Source: Maricaulis maris_C
GTDB lineage: Bacteria > Pseudomonadota > Alphaproteobacteria > Caulobacterales > Maricaulaceae
Reading direction: 5' to 3'
Assembly: GCF_049116555.1 (NCBI RefSeq)
Contig: NZ_JAGDYT010000001.1
Location: 558,001 to 622,000 of the forward strand
Length of the DNA: 64,000 nucleotides
Position 1 is the stretch's first letter. The number at the start of each line of letters is the position of its first letter. Below are positions 1-8,177 of this stretch, in pieces. Under the pieces are notes generated by a model. It was not told the origin of the DNA. It made no database searches and saw only the letters and a list, made by a program, of their open reading frames with translations. Made by a program: the position numbers and the translations under genes.

Positions 1-212
1 GTGATGTCCAGCAGTGTTTCGGTCATGTCGCTGGCGATACGCGCGGTTACCGCGGCGGCGGCATGAGAGGCCTCCGCCTTTTTCAGGGCAACGGCCGCCT
101 GGATGATGTCTTCGCCCTTGGCCGCATTATTGACCATCTCGCGCGCCGCAGACCCGGCTTGGGACTGGGCGGACATCATGCCGGCGATGGCGGTATTGAA
201 AGCGACATTCAT
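1..212 (-). CDS. Small flagellar rod/hook C-terminal-like protein (partial at window edge)
   Basis: The reading frame starts with ATG at 212 and runs off the left edge after 70 codons with no stop, so the C-terminus is missing. The product begins MNVAFNTAIAGMMSAQSQAG and ends, as far as visible, in SDMTETLLDI. This helical pattern resembles the C-terminal helix of rod and hook proteins; FlgE in this same window ends with the comparable TADEMLDEAIRMKR. It looks like a stand-alone version of that C-terminal domain without the usual N-terminal and core domains. A role at the flagellar rod or hook is inferred from this resemblance only. The 216 bp between it and the next gene hold nothing I recognise. 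Confidence 0.55.
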   Translation of the reverse strand, partial: MNVAFNTAIAGMMSAQSQAGSAAREMVNNAAKGEDIIQAAVALKKAEASHAAAAVTARIASDMTETLLDI

Positions 213-428
213 GGCCTCACCCTAGCACCTCCCCGGTGGGCGAGGCAGCGAAGACTGGTGCCGTGGTTAAGGCGGGGTAACGCGTCGCTGGATGCAGCCG
301 GCGCGTGCGGATGGGGCAGGGTCGGCGTCCCCCGGGACTGGTAGAATTGCGTTCCCGCTATTGGCGCAAAAGCCGGTGTGAGACACAGTGTCCATCAATC
401 AACGGCCACAGGAAGGTGCCATACCATC

Positions 429-1004
429 ATGACCAACCCGCCTACCCCGACTCTCAAGGTTGAGTTCGAACTGTCTGAATCCGATCTCGCCTTCTTCCGG
501 GACCGTCTCGACTCGGCACGCGAAGATCGTGCTGATCTGGACGAGGGCCGCATTACGGCAGGCGTGGCGGACATGATGAAGAAGGCCCTGGCAGCCAATC
601 CGCCGGAATTCGTCAAGACCCGCCTGACCCAGCTCGGTCCGCTCGTCGGCATGCTCGATGATGCAGACTGGAAGCTTGAGGGTGAGGATCGCGAACGCGT
701 CCTGAACGCGCTGGCCTATTTCGCGGACCCGGAAGACCTCATCCCCGATTCGACGCCGGGAATCGGCTATATCGATGACGCCATCATGATTGAGCTGGTG
801 GCAGCCGGCCTGGCGCCGGAAATTGAAGCCTATTCCGAGTTTGTGGCGCACCGGGAAGACCTGAAGTCACCGGAGGCGACCGAAATGCCGCCACTCGAGG
901 ATGTCCGCAAGGTCATGCAGAACCGTATGCGTCGCCGTCGCGGCCGGGCCAAGGCTGGTGGCAGCTGGGGTCACTCGACCGGAGCGGTGCACCATTATTT
1001 CTGA
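429..1004 (+). CDS. DUF1232 (YkvA-like) domain protein
   Basis: A 191-residue protein of unknown function. The central part contains the DUF1232 signature, FADPEDLIPDSTPGIGYIDD (around residues 98-117), comparable to the PxDLIPDxxPxxGYxDD motif of YkvA-like proteins. The C-terminus is arginine-rich (NRMRRRRGRAKAG) and may bind nucleic acid or an acidic partner. The ATG at 429 is preferred over an upstream in-frame ATG at 378 because the extra 17 residues look non-coding and the conserved sequence starts after 429. The gene is monocistronic, convergent with the aminotransferase gene downstream. Confidence 0.8.
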   Translation: MTNPPTPTLKVEFELSESDLAFFRDRLDSAREDRADLDEGRITAGVADMMKKALAANPPEFVKTRLTQLGPLVGMLDDADWKLEGEDRERVLNALAYFADPEDLIPDSTPGIGYIDDAIMIELVAAGLAPEIEAYSEFVAHREDLKSPEATEMPPLEDVRKVMQNRMRRRRGRAKAGGSWGHSTGAVHHYF

Positions 1005-1080
1005 TGCCGTGAAGGTCTCGGACCCATAGATACCGCAGGATCGGCACCCTCCCTCAACCGGTCCTGCGTCGACAGGCAGT

Positions 1081-1101
1081 CCGGGCGGTCAGACCGCCCG
1101 G
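1081..1101. terminator. GC-rich palindrome at the 3' end of the aminotransferase gene
   Basis: A perfect 9-bp inverted repeat (CCGGGCGGT, 3-base loop, ACCGCCCGG) overlaps the stop codon of the minus-strand aminotransferase gene. It lies between two convergent genes, so it may help end transcription, but there is no T-run on either side. Confidence 0.35.
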
Positions 1102-2315
1102 ATTGCCGGTTGTCGTGTCTTCAGGAATTCGGCCACGCCTCGGGCGGCCTGGCGGATGCGTTGTTCATTCTCGACCAGCGCCAGACGGACATAGCCCTCG
1201 CCATGCTCGCCAAAGCCGATGCCCGGCGCGACGGCGACGCCGGCCTCTTCCATCAATTGCTTTGAAAACTCCAGCGAGCCCATCGCCTCGCACCCCTGTG
1301 GCAGCGGGGCCCAGGCAAACATGGACGCTTCCGGTGACGGGATCGACCAGCCGGCCCGGCCGAAACTTTCCACCAGAACATCGCGACGGTGCTTGTAGAT
1401 GGCCCGCGCCTCGTCAACGCAGTCCTGCGGCCCATCCAGCGCGGCGCAGGCGGCCACCTGGACCGGCGTATAGGCGCCGTAGTCGAGATAGGATTTGACC
1501 CGGGCCAGCGCACCCACCAGGCGCTGTGACCCGGCGGCGAATCCAACCCGGAACCCGGCCATGGAATAGGTCTTGGACATCGAGGTGAACTCGATCGTGC
1601 GCTCCTTGGCGCCGTCGACCTGCAGCATGGACGGGGTTGGCTCATCGCCGAAATAGATCTCGGAATAGGCGAGGTCGGAGAGGATGAGGAGGTCGTGCCG
1701 TGTCGCGAACTTCACGACCTCCTTGTAAAATTCCAGCGAGGCGGTCTGTGCCGTGGGGTTGGAGGGAAAACAAACCACGACGGCGATCGGACTCGGGACC
1801 GAATGCCTCGCTGCGTGCTCGAGTCCGCGCAGATAGTCTTCCGGTGACGGCGCGTGAACATGCCGTATCGTGCCACCGGCAATGAGAAATCCGAATGTAT
1901 GGATCGGGTAGGAGGGTGAGGGCGCCAGGATGACATCGCCGGGCGCGGTGATCGCCTGGGCGAGATTGGCAAAGCCTTCCTTGGAGCCCAGCGTGACGAT
2001 GACCTCGCTGTCGGGATCCAGGTCGACGTCGAAGCGCCGTTTGTAGTAACGCGCCTGGGCCTTGCGCAGGCCGGGAATGCCGCGCGAAGCCGAATAACCA
2101 TTGGTGCGCGGCTTCTCCGTGGTCTCACGAAGCTTTTCCAGGATATGGGGCGGCGTTGGCAGGTCCGGATTGCCCATGCCGAAATCGATGATGTCAGCGC
2201 CATCGGCCCGCAACTGGGCCTTCAGACGATTGACTTCTTCGAAAACATAGGGCGGTAGACGCTTGGTGCGGTGAAATTCCATCGTTGAATCCGGGATGCT
2301 CGAATTTTGTCCCAT
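1089..2315 (-). CDS. alaC: AlaC-type aminotransferase (class I/II, PLP-dependent)
   Basis: A 408-residue fold-type I aminotransferase. The opening RTKRLPPYVFEEVNRLK and the DIIDFGMGNPDLPTPPHI motif closely match E. coli AlaC (glutamate-pyruvate aminotransferase), as does NGYSASRGIPGLRKA. The lysine that should carry pyridoxal phosphate is in SMSKTYSMAGFRVGFAAG. The likely reaction is reversible amino transfer between alanine and 2-oxoglutarate; related enzymes act on methionine or LL-diaminopimelate, so substrate choice is not settled by sequence. A second start at 2282 (MEFHRTKRLPPYVF) is equally plausible and matches the usual family N-terminus better. Neither start has a strong ribosome binding site. 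Confidence 0.85.
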   Translation of the reverse strand: MGQNSSIPDSTMEFHRTKRLPPYVFEEVNRLKAQLRADGADIIDFGMGNPDLPTPPHILEKLRETTEKPRTNGYSASRGIPGLRKAQARYYKRRFDVDLDPDSEVIVTLGSKEGFANLAQAITAPGDVILAPSPSYPIHTFGFLIAGGTIRHVHAPSPEDYLRGLEHAARHSVPSPIAVVVCFPSNPTAQTASLEFYKEVVKFATRHDLLILSDLAYSEIYFGDEPTPSMLQVDGAKERTIEFTSMSKTYSMAGFRVGFAAGSQRLVGALARVKSYLDYGAYTPVQVAACAALDGPQDCVDEARAIYKHRRDVLVESFGRAGWSIPSPEASMFAWAPLPQGCEAMGSLEFSKQLMEEAGVAVAPGIGFGEHGEGYVRLALVENEQRIRQAARGVAEFLKTRQPAIRAV

Positions 2316-2406
2316 AAAACGCGGTCTCGACTGATCTCGCAAGAGGCTAGTCCCGTTGAGGGGCGGGAATTGGCAGGCATGGCGGCGAAATTGCGGCTGA
2401 CAGCAA

Positions 2407-2434
2407 GACACCCCGCCCGATCGGGCAGGGTGTC
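2407..2434 (-). terminator. Hairpin downstream of the lipoprotein gene
   Basis: GACACCC and GGGTGTC form the outer stem, GCCC and GGGC the inner one, around a GATC loop. It sits 27 bp after the stop codon of the minus-strand lipoprotein gene, a usual terminator position. The T-run is poor, so termination may be weak. Confidence 0.45.
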
Positions 2435-2461
2435 GGCAGTGTCCGGCATCGTGGCGGCGCG

Positions 2462-3283
2462 TCAGTCGCCGCAATCGGCCCAGTGAGCGCGCAGCAGCGC
2501 ATCCCATTCTTCTGCACCGCCATCACTGACCCGCAGGAGATTCAGTTCGAAATCGGTGTAGCCGGGATGGTTGGGCACCGGAAACGCGGCATAGGTGATA
2601 TAACCGTCATCCGCATTGATCCGCAGTGTTCCATCCGAACCGGTTGAGCGGTCACCATTGAGCGCTGAGCCGCTCAGCGCATAGCTGTACTCGCCATTGT
2701 CCAGCCCGGTCGGGCTGGCGGTGACATCGCCCATCCAGACCAGGGGGTCCTCGGCGGACGGGTCGGCCCAGAGGAGGGCCATGCCGAAGCCGAAGGCCTC
2801 GTCCGGGTTGGAGAGATAGGGCGTGACCGCAGTCAGGCTGGCGAGATCGAAATCGAACAAATGCCAGTGCGATGAGGCAATCTCGAACTCATTGCGGATT
2901 TCCGTGTCGGGCAGGCGCACGACCATGTCCATGCGGTCGCCGGTCTCGTTCTGGTCGAGGAAGGCGAACGGCATCACCTCCGCGTCCGGCAGCAGGCGGC
3001 CGCCGACGAACGTCGTTGTCGAGAAGGTGTCGAGGTCCAGCTCTGCGGTAACCAGCGCCGCATTTCCGCACAGGGCGGCCTCCTTGTAGACTTCGAGCGA
3101 GGTCGGACTGGCCCGGTAGACGGTGATGCGTTCATCCAGGCTGCCATCCTGGTTGGTTCGCTCGTAGTACAGAATGCGCCCGACATGGTCGTTCTCGGCA
3201 GAATGAACGAACTCGTCATTGGCCTGGCAGGCCGTGGTCAGGAGGGCGAGGGCGGTTGTCGCGAGGGCGAGGGTCTTGGTCAT
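2462..3283 (-). CDS. Putative lipoprotein of unknown function
   Basis: A 273-residue protein with a signal peptide (MTKTLALATTALALLTTAC) whose Cys19 probably carries the lipid, although TTAC is a loose lipobox. The rest is an acidic, beta-rich domain with no motif I can name. It starts 3 bp after the stop of the peptidase-like gene upstream on the same strand, so the two are almost certainly cotranscribed. Both are exported, and a TetR operator lies in front of the pair, so a joint envelope function under TetR control is likely. The function itself is unknown. Confidence 0.75.
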   Translation of the reverse strand: MTKTLALATTALALLTTACQANDEFVHSAENDHVGRILYYERTNQDGSLDERITVYRASPTSLEVYKEAALCGNAALVTAELDLDTFSTTTFVGGRLLPDAEVMPFAFLDQNETGDRMDMVVRLPDTEIRNEFEIASSHWHLFDFDLASLTAVTPYLSNPDEAFGFGMALLWADPSAEDPLVWMGDVTASPTGLDNGEYSYALSGSALNGDRSTGSDGTLRINADDGYITYAAFPVPNHPGYTDFELNLLRVSDGGAEEWDALLRAHWADCGD

Positions 3284-3286
3284 GGA

Positions 3287-4588
3287 TCAGGTCTCCGGAT
3301 TGTAGGACAGGGCGGCCGCGAGGACGGGGTCCGTGCCGGCGGCGTAATCGTCGAAGTGGTAAGGAATGACGATGTCCGGCGCGTGATGGAGTCGCGTGTC
3401 ACCGGGCGTCGAGGTGGCGTAGTATTCACTGGCGTGGATCAATGGCAGGCCGGTATTCGGCGTCACCCAGATATTGGTTTCACCATAGTGATTGGGTCGG
3501 TCGGCGGCGGCCTGGCCGAAGCGGATGGCACCGGTCCGGTTCTTCAGGCGGGACAGAAGCATGATGGCGGCGGAGTGGGTCTGGCGACTGGTCAGGACAC
3601 GAATGCGTCCGGGCTGGGCCAGGGCCTCGCTGGCCACCAATTCGTCAACAAAGGCCGGGTTCAGCGACCCGTCTCCGCCCAGGCAGCGACGCAGGTCGAT
3701 AATGAGGACGGGATCATCCAGGGACTCGGCCACCGCGACGGCCTGGCGCGCCAGATCGGCATAGGTCTCCGGTCCGTTTGCGATCGAGAAGAGCTGCAGA
3801 TAAGCCGCATTTTCGAGTGACGTGACGAGGCGCACCGGCATTGTCATCGGCGCTTGCCAGACCGGCGTGCCGGCGGCAGCTGTATGCCAGACCGCGCTGC
3901 CCTGCGGGCCGCCATCCATCGAGAAAACCCAATCATAGCGGGCGTCCGACCCAAGGGGCTGAAGGGTTTCAACACGGCTGGCCTCGCCATCCGTCAGGGT
4001 GAGCGCGATGCGCTCGGCATCTGCAGCAAGGCCCAGCGCGGTCAGCAATTCCGCCTGCATCATCCATTCCGGTGCCAGTTCGCGTGAGAAGTTCACGGCG
4101 TCCTGCGGCAGGATTTCCAGGGTCCGGGCCAGCGCTTCGGCGACCGGAACATCACCAAAGGCTTCGACCCGAAGGCCGACCAGTTCCGGGTTTGTCGCGC
4201 CGATGATGAAAAGACCGTCATCGAAGAGTTCAAAGCGGACCGGCAGGGAGCGGAAGCCGGGGCCGGGCGGCAGGCCGTCAAAGGGCAGGGCATGCATGGG
4301 CATCCAGGTATGACCATCGCCGATCATCCCGAGCAGGCGTGCCATGCCGACCGTGCGCTCGGCGTCCGACATCACGGGGATGCTGTCGCGATAAGCATCC
4401 AGCTGGGCCTCCCAGACCGCCTGCGATGTGGTGTGGAAAAGATTGGGGTGGTTGGCCTCCAGCACTTCGACGAGCGCGTCGAGATCCGCGGTCCATTCAG
4501 CCGCGTCATGCTGAGCGGGTTGCGCCAGTGCGGTCGCGCCGGTGAGCGCCAGGCTCAGGGCGGCAAGGCCAGTCGAAATGCGAGTCAT
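3287..4588 (-). CDS. Secreted S41-like (tail-specific protease family) protein
   Basis: A 433-residue protein with a signal peptide ending near ATALA-QP (residue 22). The N-terminal helical part (DLDALVEVLEANHPNLFH, MARLLGMIGDGHTWM) is typical of the region ahead of S41 peptidase domains. The C-terminal half has the S41 core pattern: VLIIDLRRCLGGDGS, then RIRVLTSRQTHSAAIMLL, where the serine of THSAA falls at the expected nucleophile position. The usual catalytic lysine is not obvious, so activity is uncertain. It is the first gene of a two-gene unit with the lipoprotein, preceded by a palindromic operator at 4609-4624. Confidence 0.75.
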   Translation of the reverse strand: MTRISTGLAALSLALTGATALAQPAQHDAAEWTADLDALVEVLEANHPNLFHTTSQAVWEAQLDAYRDSIPVMSDAERTVGMARLLGMIGDGHTWMPMHALPFDGLPPGPGFRSLPVRFELFDDGLFIIGATNPELVGLRVEAFGDVPVAEALARTLEILPQDAVNFSRELAPEWMMQAELLTALGLAADAERIALTLTDGEASRVETLQPLGSDARYDWVFSMDGGPQGSAVWHTAAAGTPVWQAPMTMPVRLVTSLENAAYLQLFSIANGPETYADLARQAVAVAESLDDPVLIIDLRRCLGGDGSLNPAFVDELVASEALAQPGRIRVLTSRQTHSAAIMLLSRLKNRTGAIRFGQAAADRPNHYGETNIWVTPNTGLPLIHASEYYATSTPGDTRLHHAPDIVIPYHFDDYAAGTDPVLAAALSYNPET

Positions 4589-4608
4589 GCAGTCTCCGTT
4601 TCATCAAA

Positions 4609-4624
4609 TTGGACTCGAGTCCAA
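4609..4624. promoter_or_regulatory. Palindromic operator in front of the S41-like/lipoprotein operon
   Basis: TTGGACTCGAGTCCAA is a perfect 16-bp palindrome 20 bp upstream of the peptidase start codon. Its 14-bp core fits TGGACnnnAGTCCA, which recurs in front of the adjacent tetR gene at 5310-5323. A shared site next to a TetR gene and its neighbour is the usual signature of a local TetR regulon. Confidence 0.7.
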
Positions 4625-4674
4625 ATTCCATGATCAGGAGATGCAGCCGGGTTCGGGAATGGATGCAGACCGCG

Positions 4675-5289
4675 TCAGTTTTTTTGCATCAAGCCATCGA
4701 GTATCAGCGAGAACCGGCTTTCCAGAAGGGTGGAGAGGTCTGTCGCCTGTCCGTTCGCGACCCATTCGTGGGCGCTTGCCGTAAGGACGGCGAGCAGCAG
4801 GTTGGCCAGGGCGCTCGCGGGATGGTCATCGCGCACTTCGCCGCGCGCCTGTCCGGACTCAATAAGCGCCAGCATATAGGTCAACATCGCGGCATCGGTC
4901 GCTTGCTCGGTCGGGGCGAGCGGCTGGCTCGGTGCGGTCAGGCCGGCGATTGCTGCGACGATCGGGCCTTGTTGCATGGCGTGGGTACCGGCGATCCGGC
5001 CCAGATCGATGAGGGCCGATCGAAAGTCGCGCGCCGGCTCTGCCCGGGCTTCGGCGATGACCTCATCCGTCATCCGCGTGAAGAAGGTCGCGAGGATCAG
5101 GGTCTTGGACGGGAAATGATTGAACACGCTGGAGCGAGACATCCCCGCCGCGTCGGCGATATCCTCCATGGTCACTGCGTCTGGTCCGCGGGCCGCGAAC
5201 AGGCTGATGGCCGCGCCATAAATGCGCTCATGATTGCGCTGAAAGCGTGAGCGCTCGGGCGCCGGAGTGGAGGTCTGTGTGTCAGCCAT
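4675..5289 (-). CDS. TetR/AcrR family transcriptional regulator
   Basis: A 204-residue one-component regulator. The N-terminal helix-turn-helix spans roughly residues 20-65 (AAISLFAARGPDAVTMEDIA then GMSRSSVFNHFPSKTLIL), the standard TetR_N layout. The C-terminal helical domain would bind a small ligand, which cannot be predicted. It lies just upstream of the S41-like/lipoprotein pair on the same strand. Matching palindromes precede both units, so it probably represses itself and the pair. Confidence 0.88.
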   Translation of the reverse strand: MADTQTSTPAPERSRFQRNHERIYGAAISLFAARGPDAVTMEDIADAAGMSRSSVFNHFPSKTLILATFFTRMTDEVIAEARAEPARDFRSALIDLGRIAGTHAMQQGPIVAAIAGLTAPSQPLAPTEQATDAAMLTYMLALIESGQARGEVRDDHPASALANLLLAVLTASAHEWVANGQATDLSTLLESRFSLILDGLMQKN

Positions 5290-5308
5290 GGTTGTGTGTC
5301 CCGTGAAT

Positions 5309-5324
5309 CTGGACGTCAGTCCAG
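5309..5324. promoter_or_regulatory. TetR autoregulatory operator
   Basis: CTGGACGTCAGTCCAG has 6-bp inverted arms around a 4-bp centre and lies 20 bp upstream of the tetR start codon. It shares the TGGACnnnAGTCCA core with the site at 4609-4624. Distance to the start codon is the same in both cases, so both sites probably sit over the promoters. Confidence 0.7.
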
Positions 5325-5459
5325 TTGATGCGGGGCGAGCGTCATTCGGATGCAGGACGTCCCGCAGGCCGGGGCATTTCCACCATCATGTTGATTTCAT
5401 CTCGCCATTCCCCCCCGAACCGGCCTACCGTCCGGGAAACTGCAGGGAAGGGCCGAGAT

Positions 5460-5879
5460 ATGTTCCAATCAATGATGACGCCAATACTGGCGCTGGTGTG
5501 CTGGACGCTGATCATGTGGGTGTGGATGTATGCCACCCGCATTCCGGCGATGCGCAAGGCCGGGATCGATCCGGCTACGGCGAAAGACAAGTCGGTGATG
5601 GACAAGCTGCCCATCGAAGTGCGCCGCATCGCCGACAACTATAATCACCTGCACGAACAACCGGTCATCTTCTACGCTCTGGTGCTGTATTCGCAGCTCG
5701 GCGGCGTTTCGGACGAGTTCAACATCATGCTGGCCTGGGCCTATGTGCTGATCCGGGTGATCCATTCGCTGATCCAGTGCCTGTGGAATTTCATCCCGAT
5801 GCGTTTCCTGGTCTTCTGTCTCGGCTCGATCGTGCTGGTCATCATGGCTGTGCGGAACGTGCTGGCTGTGATGGCCTGA
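5460..5879 (+). CDS. MAPEG-family integral membrane protein
   Basis: A 139-residue protein with about four membrane helices (PILALVCWTLIMWVWMYATR near the N-terminus; VIFYALVLYSQLGG; IMLAWAYVLIRVIHSLIQCL; FLVFCLGSIVLVIMAVR). The layout and the NHLHEQPVIFYALV stretch between the first two helices fit MAPEG proteins, a family that includes glutathione-dependent membrane enzymes. The bacterial members' substrates are mostly unknown. The ATG at 5460 follows a clear purine-rich site (GGGAAGGG) and is preferred over upstream starts. It lies divergent from tetR, whose operator could also affect it. Confidence 0.78.
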   Translation: MFQSMMTPILALVCWTLIMWVWMYATRIPAMRKAGIDPATAKDKSVMDKLPIEVRRIADNYNHLHEQPVIFYALVLYSQLGGVSDEFNIMLAWAYVLIRVIHSLIQCLWNFIPMRFLVFCLGSIVLVIMAVRNVLAVMA

Positions 5880-5938
5880 CCCGTCGACTGCAGCGGCGCA
5901 GGATTTTCATCGCCTGCGCTTGGTGCTAACCGAACGCC

Positions 5939-7012
5939 ATGCACGCACCCGAAGCCAGACTCGCCCAAGTGATCGACCGGTTCGACCAGGTGGAAGCCCG
6001 CCTGGGCGCCGCCGGCGATCCCGATGAAATCGTCAAGCTCTCCAAGGAGCATGCCGAACTCAAGCCCGTGGCCGAGAAGGCCAACGCGCTGAAGGCGGCT
6101 CGCGCCGAACTGGAGGACCTCTCCGAGATGATGGAGGGAGGGGATCCCGAAATGGCCGAAATGGCGCGTGAGGAATACTACGCGCTCAAGGAAAGCCTGC
6201 CCGAGCTCGAACACGCGATGAGCCTCCTTCTCCTGCCCAAGGACAAGGATGACAGCGCCAATGCGATGATCGAAATCCGTGCCGGCACGGGAGGCGACGA
6301 GGCGGCGATCTTTGCCGGCAATCTCTACGGCATGTATCAGCGTTACGCCCAGCTTCAGGGCTGGACCTGGGAGCTGGTTTCCGCCTCCGATGGCGAGCAT
6401 GGCGGCTTCAAGGAGGTCGTCGCTGCAATATCGGGCAATGGCGTGTTCGGGCGATTGAAGTTCGAAAGCGGCGTGCACAGGGTCCAGCGGGTCCCGGCGA
6501 CCGAAAGCCAGGGGCGGATCCACACCTCGGCGGCCACGGTGGCCATCATGCCGCAGCCGGAAGATATCGATATCGAGCTGGATATGGGCCAGGTCCGCGT
6601 CGACACGATGCGCGCGTCCGGCGCCGGCGGCCAGCACGTCAACAAGACCGACTCGGCGGTGCGCATGACCCACATCCCGACCGGGCTTGTGGTGGTGTGC
6701 CAGGAAAAATCCCAGCACCAGAACCGCGCGCGGGCGCAGGAATTGCTCAAGGCAAAGCTCTATGACATGCAGCGCGAGGCCGCCAATGCGGAGCGCGCCG
6801 CCGAACGCAAGGGTCAGATCGGTTCCGGCGATCGCTCCGAGCGGATCCGGACCTATAACTACCCGCAGGGCCGTGTCTCTGATCACCGGATCAATCTGAC
6901 CTTGTACAAGCTCGACGACATTATTGCCGGGGACGGGCTGGATGAAGTGGTCACGGCACTGATCTCCGAGGACCAGGCCGCGCGCCTCGCCGCCCTCGAA
7001 GACGATTCGTAA
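5939..7012 (+). CDS. prfA: Peptide chain release factor 1
   Basis: A 357-residue class I release factor that reads UAA and UAG stop codons in the ribosomal A site and triggers peptide release. The codon-recognition tripeptide is Pro186-Ala187-Thr188 (PAT, the RF1 version, not SPF of RF2). The catalytic GGQ is at 230-232 within GAGGQHVNKTDSAVR. Length is normal for RF1. It is followed 9 bp later by prmC, whose product methylates the GGQ glutamine, a widely conserved pairing. Confidence 0.97.
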   Translation: MHAPEARLAQVIDRFDQVEARLGAAGDPDEIVKLSKEHAELKPVAEKANALKAARAELEDLSEMMEGGDPEMAEMAREEYYALKESLPELEHAMSLLLLPKDKDDSANAMIEIRAGTGGDEAAIFAGNLYGMYQRYAQLQGWTWELVSASDGEHGGFKEVVAAISGNGVFGRLKFESGVHRVQRVPATESQGRIHTSAATVAIMPQPEDIDIELDMGQVRVDTMRASGAGGQHVNKTDSAVRMTHIPTGLVVVCQEKSQHQNRARAQELLKAKLYDMQREAANAERAAERKGQIGSGDRSERIRTYNYPQGRVSDHRINLTLYKLDDIIAGDGLDEVVTALISEDQAARLAALEDDS

Positions 7013-7021
7013 GGCTGGCGG

Positions 7022-7960
7022 GTGAGCGGGCCCTTCGACACGCTGGTCGAGGCCGCCCGGTCGGGATTCGATGCGGCGGCCCACAAGCCGCTGATGGAGG
7101 CCTGGCGGGGCCTGTCCCTTGCGGATATCCGCAAGGATCTGACCGGCCGGCTGGAGCAGGCGGGGATCGCGGAAGGCGCTGACGAGGCCCGCTTCCTGCT
7201 CAATCATGTCCTGGCACCGGCCAGCCTGGCCCAGGCCCTCGCTGATCCGGCGCTGTTCTCCTGGCAGCAGGCGGAAATGCTCGCCGCGCTGGCCTGGCGC
7301 CGGTTGCAGCGTGTCCCGCTCTCGCAAGTCCTGGGCAGCCAGCCCTTCTGGACGCTGGACCTTGCCGTCACGGCTGATGTGCTGACACCGCGCGCCGATA
7401 CCGAGGCCCTGGTGGAAGCGGTGCTGGCCGAGGCCGGGGACAGCGAGTCGCGTTTGGTCGATCTGGGCACCGGCTCGGGGGCGATTCTCCTGGCGCTGCT
7501 TTCGGAACGGCCGCGCTGGACCGGAATCGGGGTCGACCTGTCAGACGCGGCCCTGGCCGTTGCCCGGGGCAATGCCGGCACGTGCCGCCTTGCGAACCGC
7601 GCCCGTTTCCTGCGCAGTCGCTGGGGCGAGAGCCTTCGCGCTGGCGCAGCGGATATCCTGGTCTCCAACCCGCCCTATATCGTCTCCGATGTTCTGGCGG
7701 GTCTGGAGCCGGAAGTCCGCGATCACGAGCCGTCGCTGGCGCTTGATGGTGGTGCGGACGGGCTCGACGCCTATCGTGTCATCATTGCTGATCTGCCGCG
7801 CTTGTTGGTGCCCGATGGTCTGTTCGCCCTCGAGATCGGCTTTGATCAGGGCGAGTCGGTCAGCGCCCTGGCCGCGGCGGCTGGTCTGGTCGGGATTGGC
7901 GTGAAACAGGACCTCTCCGGTCAGGACCGAGTCGTGATCGGGCGGCGTGCGCCCGGGTGA
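7022..7960 (+). CDS. prmC: Release factor glutamine N5-methyltransferase
   Basis: A 312-residue SAM-dependent methyltransferase that modifies the GGQ glutamine of release factors. The SAM-binding loop is LVDLGTGSGAILLALL and the catalytic NPPY tetrapeptide is in ILVSNPPYIVS. An N-terminal helical domain (FLLNHVLAPASLAQAL and PLSQVLGSQPFW) precedes it, as in PrmC. The start is GTG at 7022 behind AAGGCTGGCGG; an N-terminal extension of about 20 residues relative to many homologues makes this start slightly uncertain. It forms an operon with prfA. Confidence 0.93.
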   Translation: MSGPFDTLVEAARSGFDAAAHKPLMEAWRGLSLADIRKDLTGRLEQAGIAEGADEARFLLNHVLAPASLAQALADPALFSWQQAEMLAALAWRRLQRVPLSQVLGSQPFWTLDLAVTADVLTPRADTEALVEAVLAEAGDSESRLVDLGTGSGAILLALLSERPRWTGIGVDLSDAALAVARGNAGTCRLANRARFLRSRWGESLRAGAADILVSNPPYIVSDVLAGLEPEVRDHEPSLALDGGADGLDAYRVIIADLPRLLVPDGLFALEIGFDQGESVSALAAAAGLVGIGVKQDLSGQDRVVIGRRAPG

Positions 7961-8177
7961 CCGCTAAAAGGGCTTGGAATGACCGGCCTTGCGGTCTAGG
8001 GTCCCGATCAAGGCAGGTGGATCGCGCCAGTACGGGGGTCTCGCGCGGCCGGATGACCCACCTGCCATTATCCGGTCAAATCATTGGATCCCCAAGTATC
8101 AGCGCACAGGCTTGCACCTGCGAATGCACCGCAAAGCCCGATTTGATTTGCATCGCTGTTGAACAGGAATACGCGAC

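Noticed and set aside
5741..7327. Open frame of 528 codons on the minus strand opposite prfA and prmC
   Set aside because: It lies fully antisense to two clearly conserved genes; its composition (His, Arg, Gly and Leu rich) is the usual mirror of GC-rich coding sequence.
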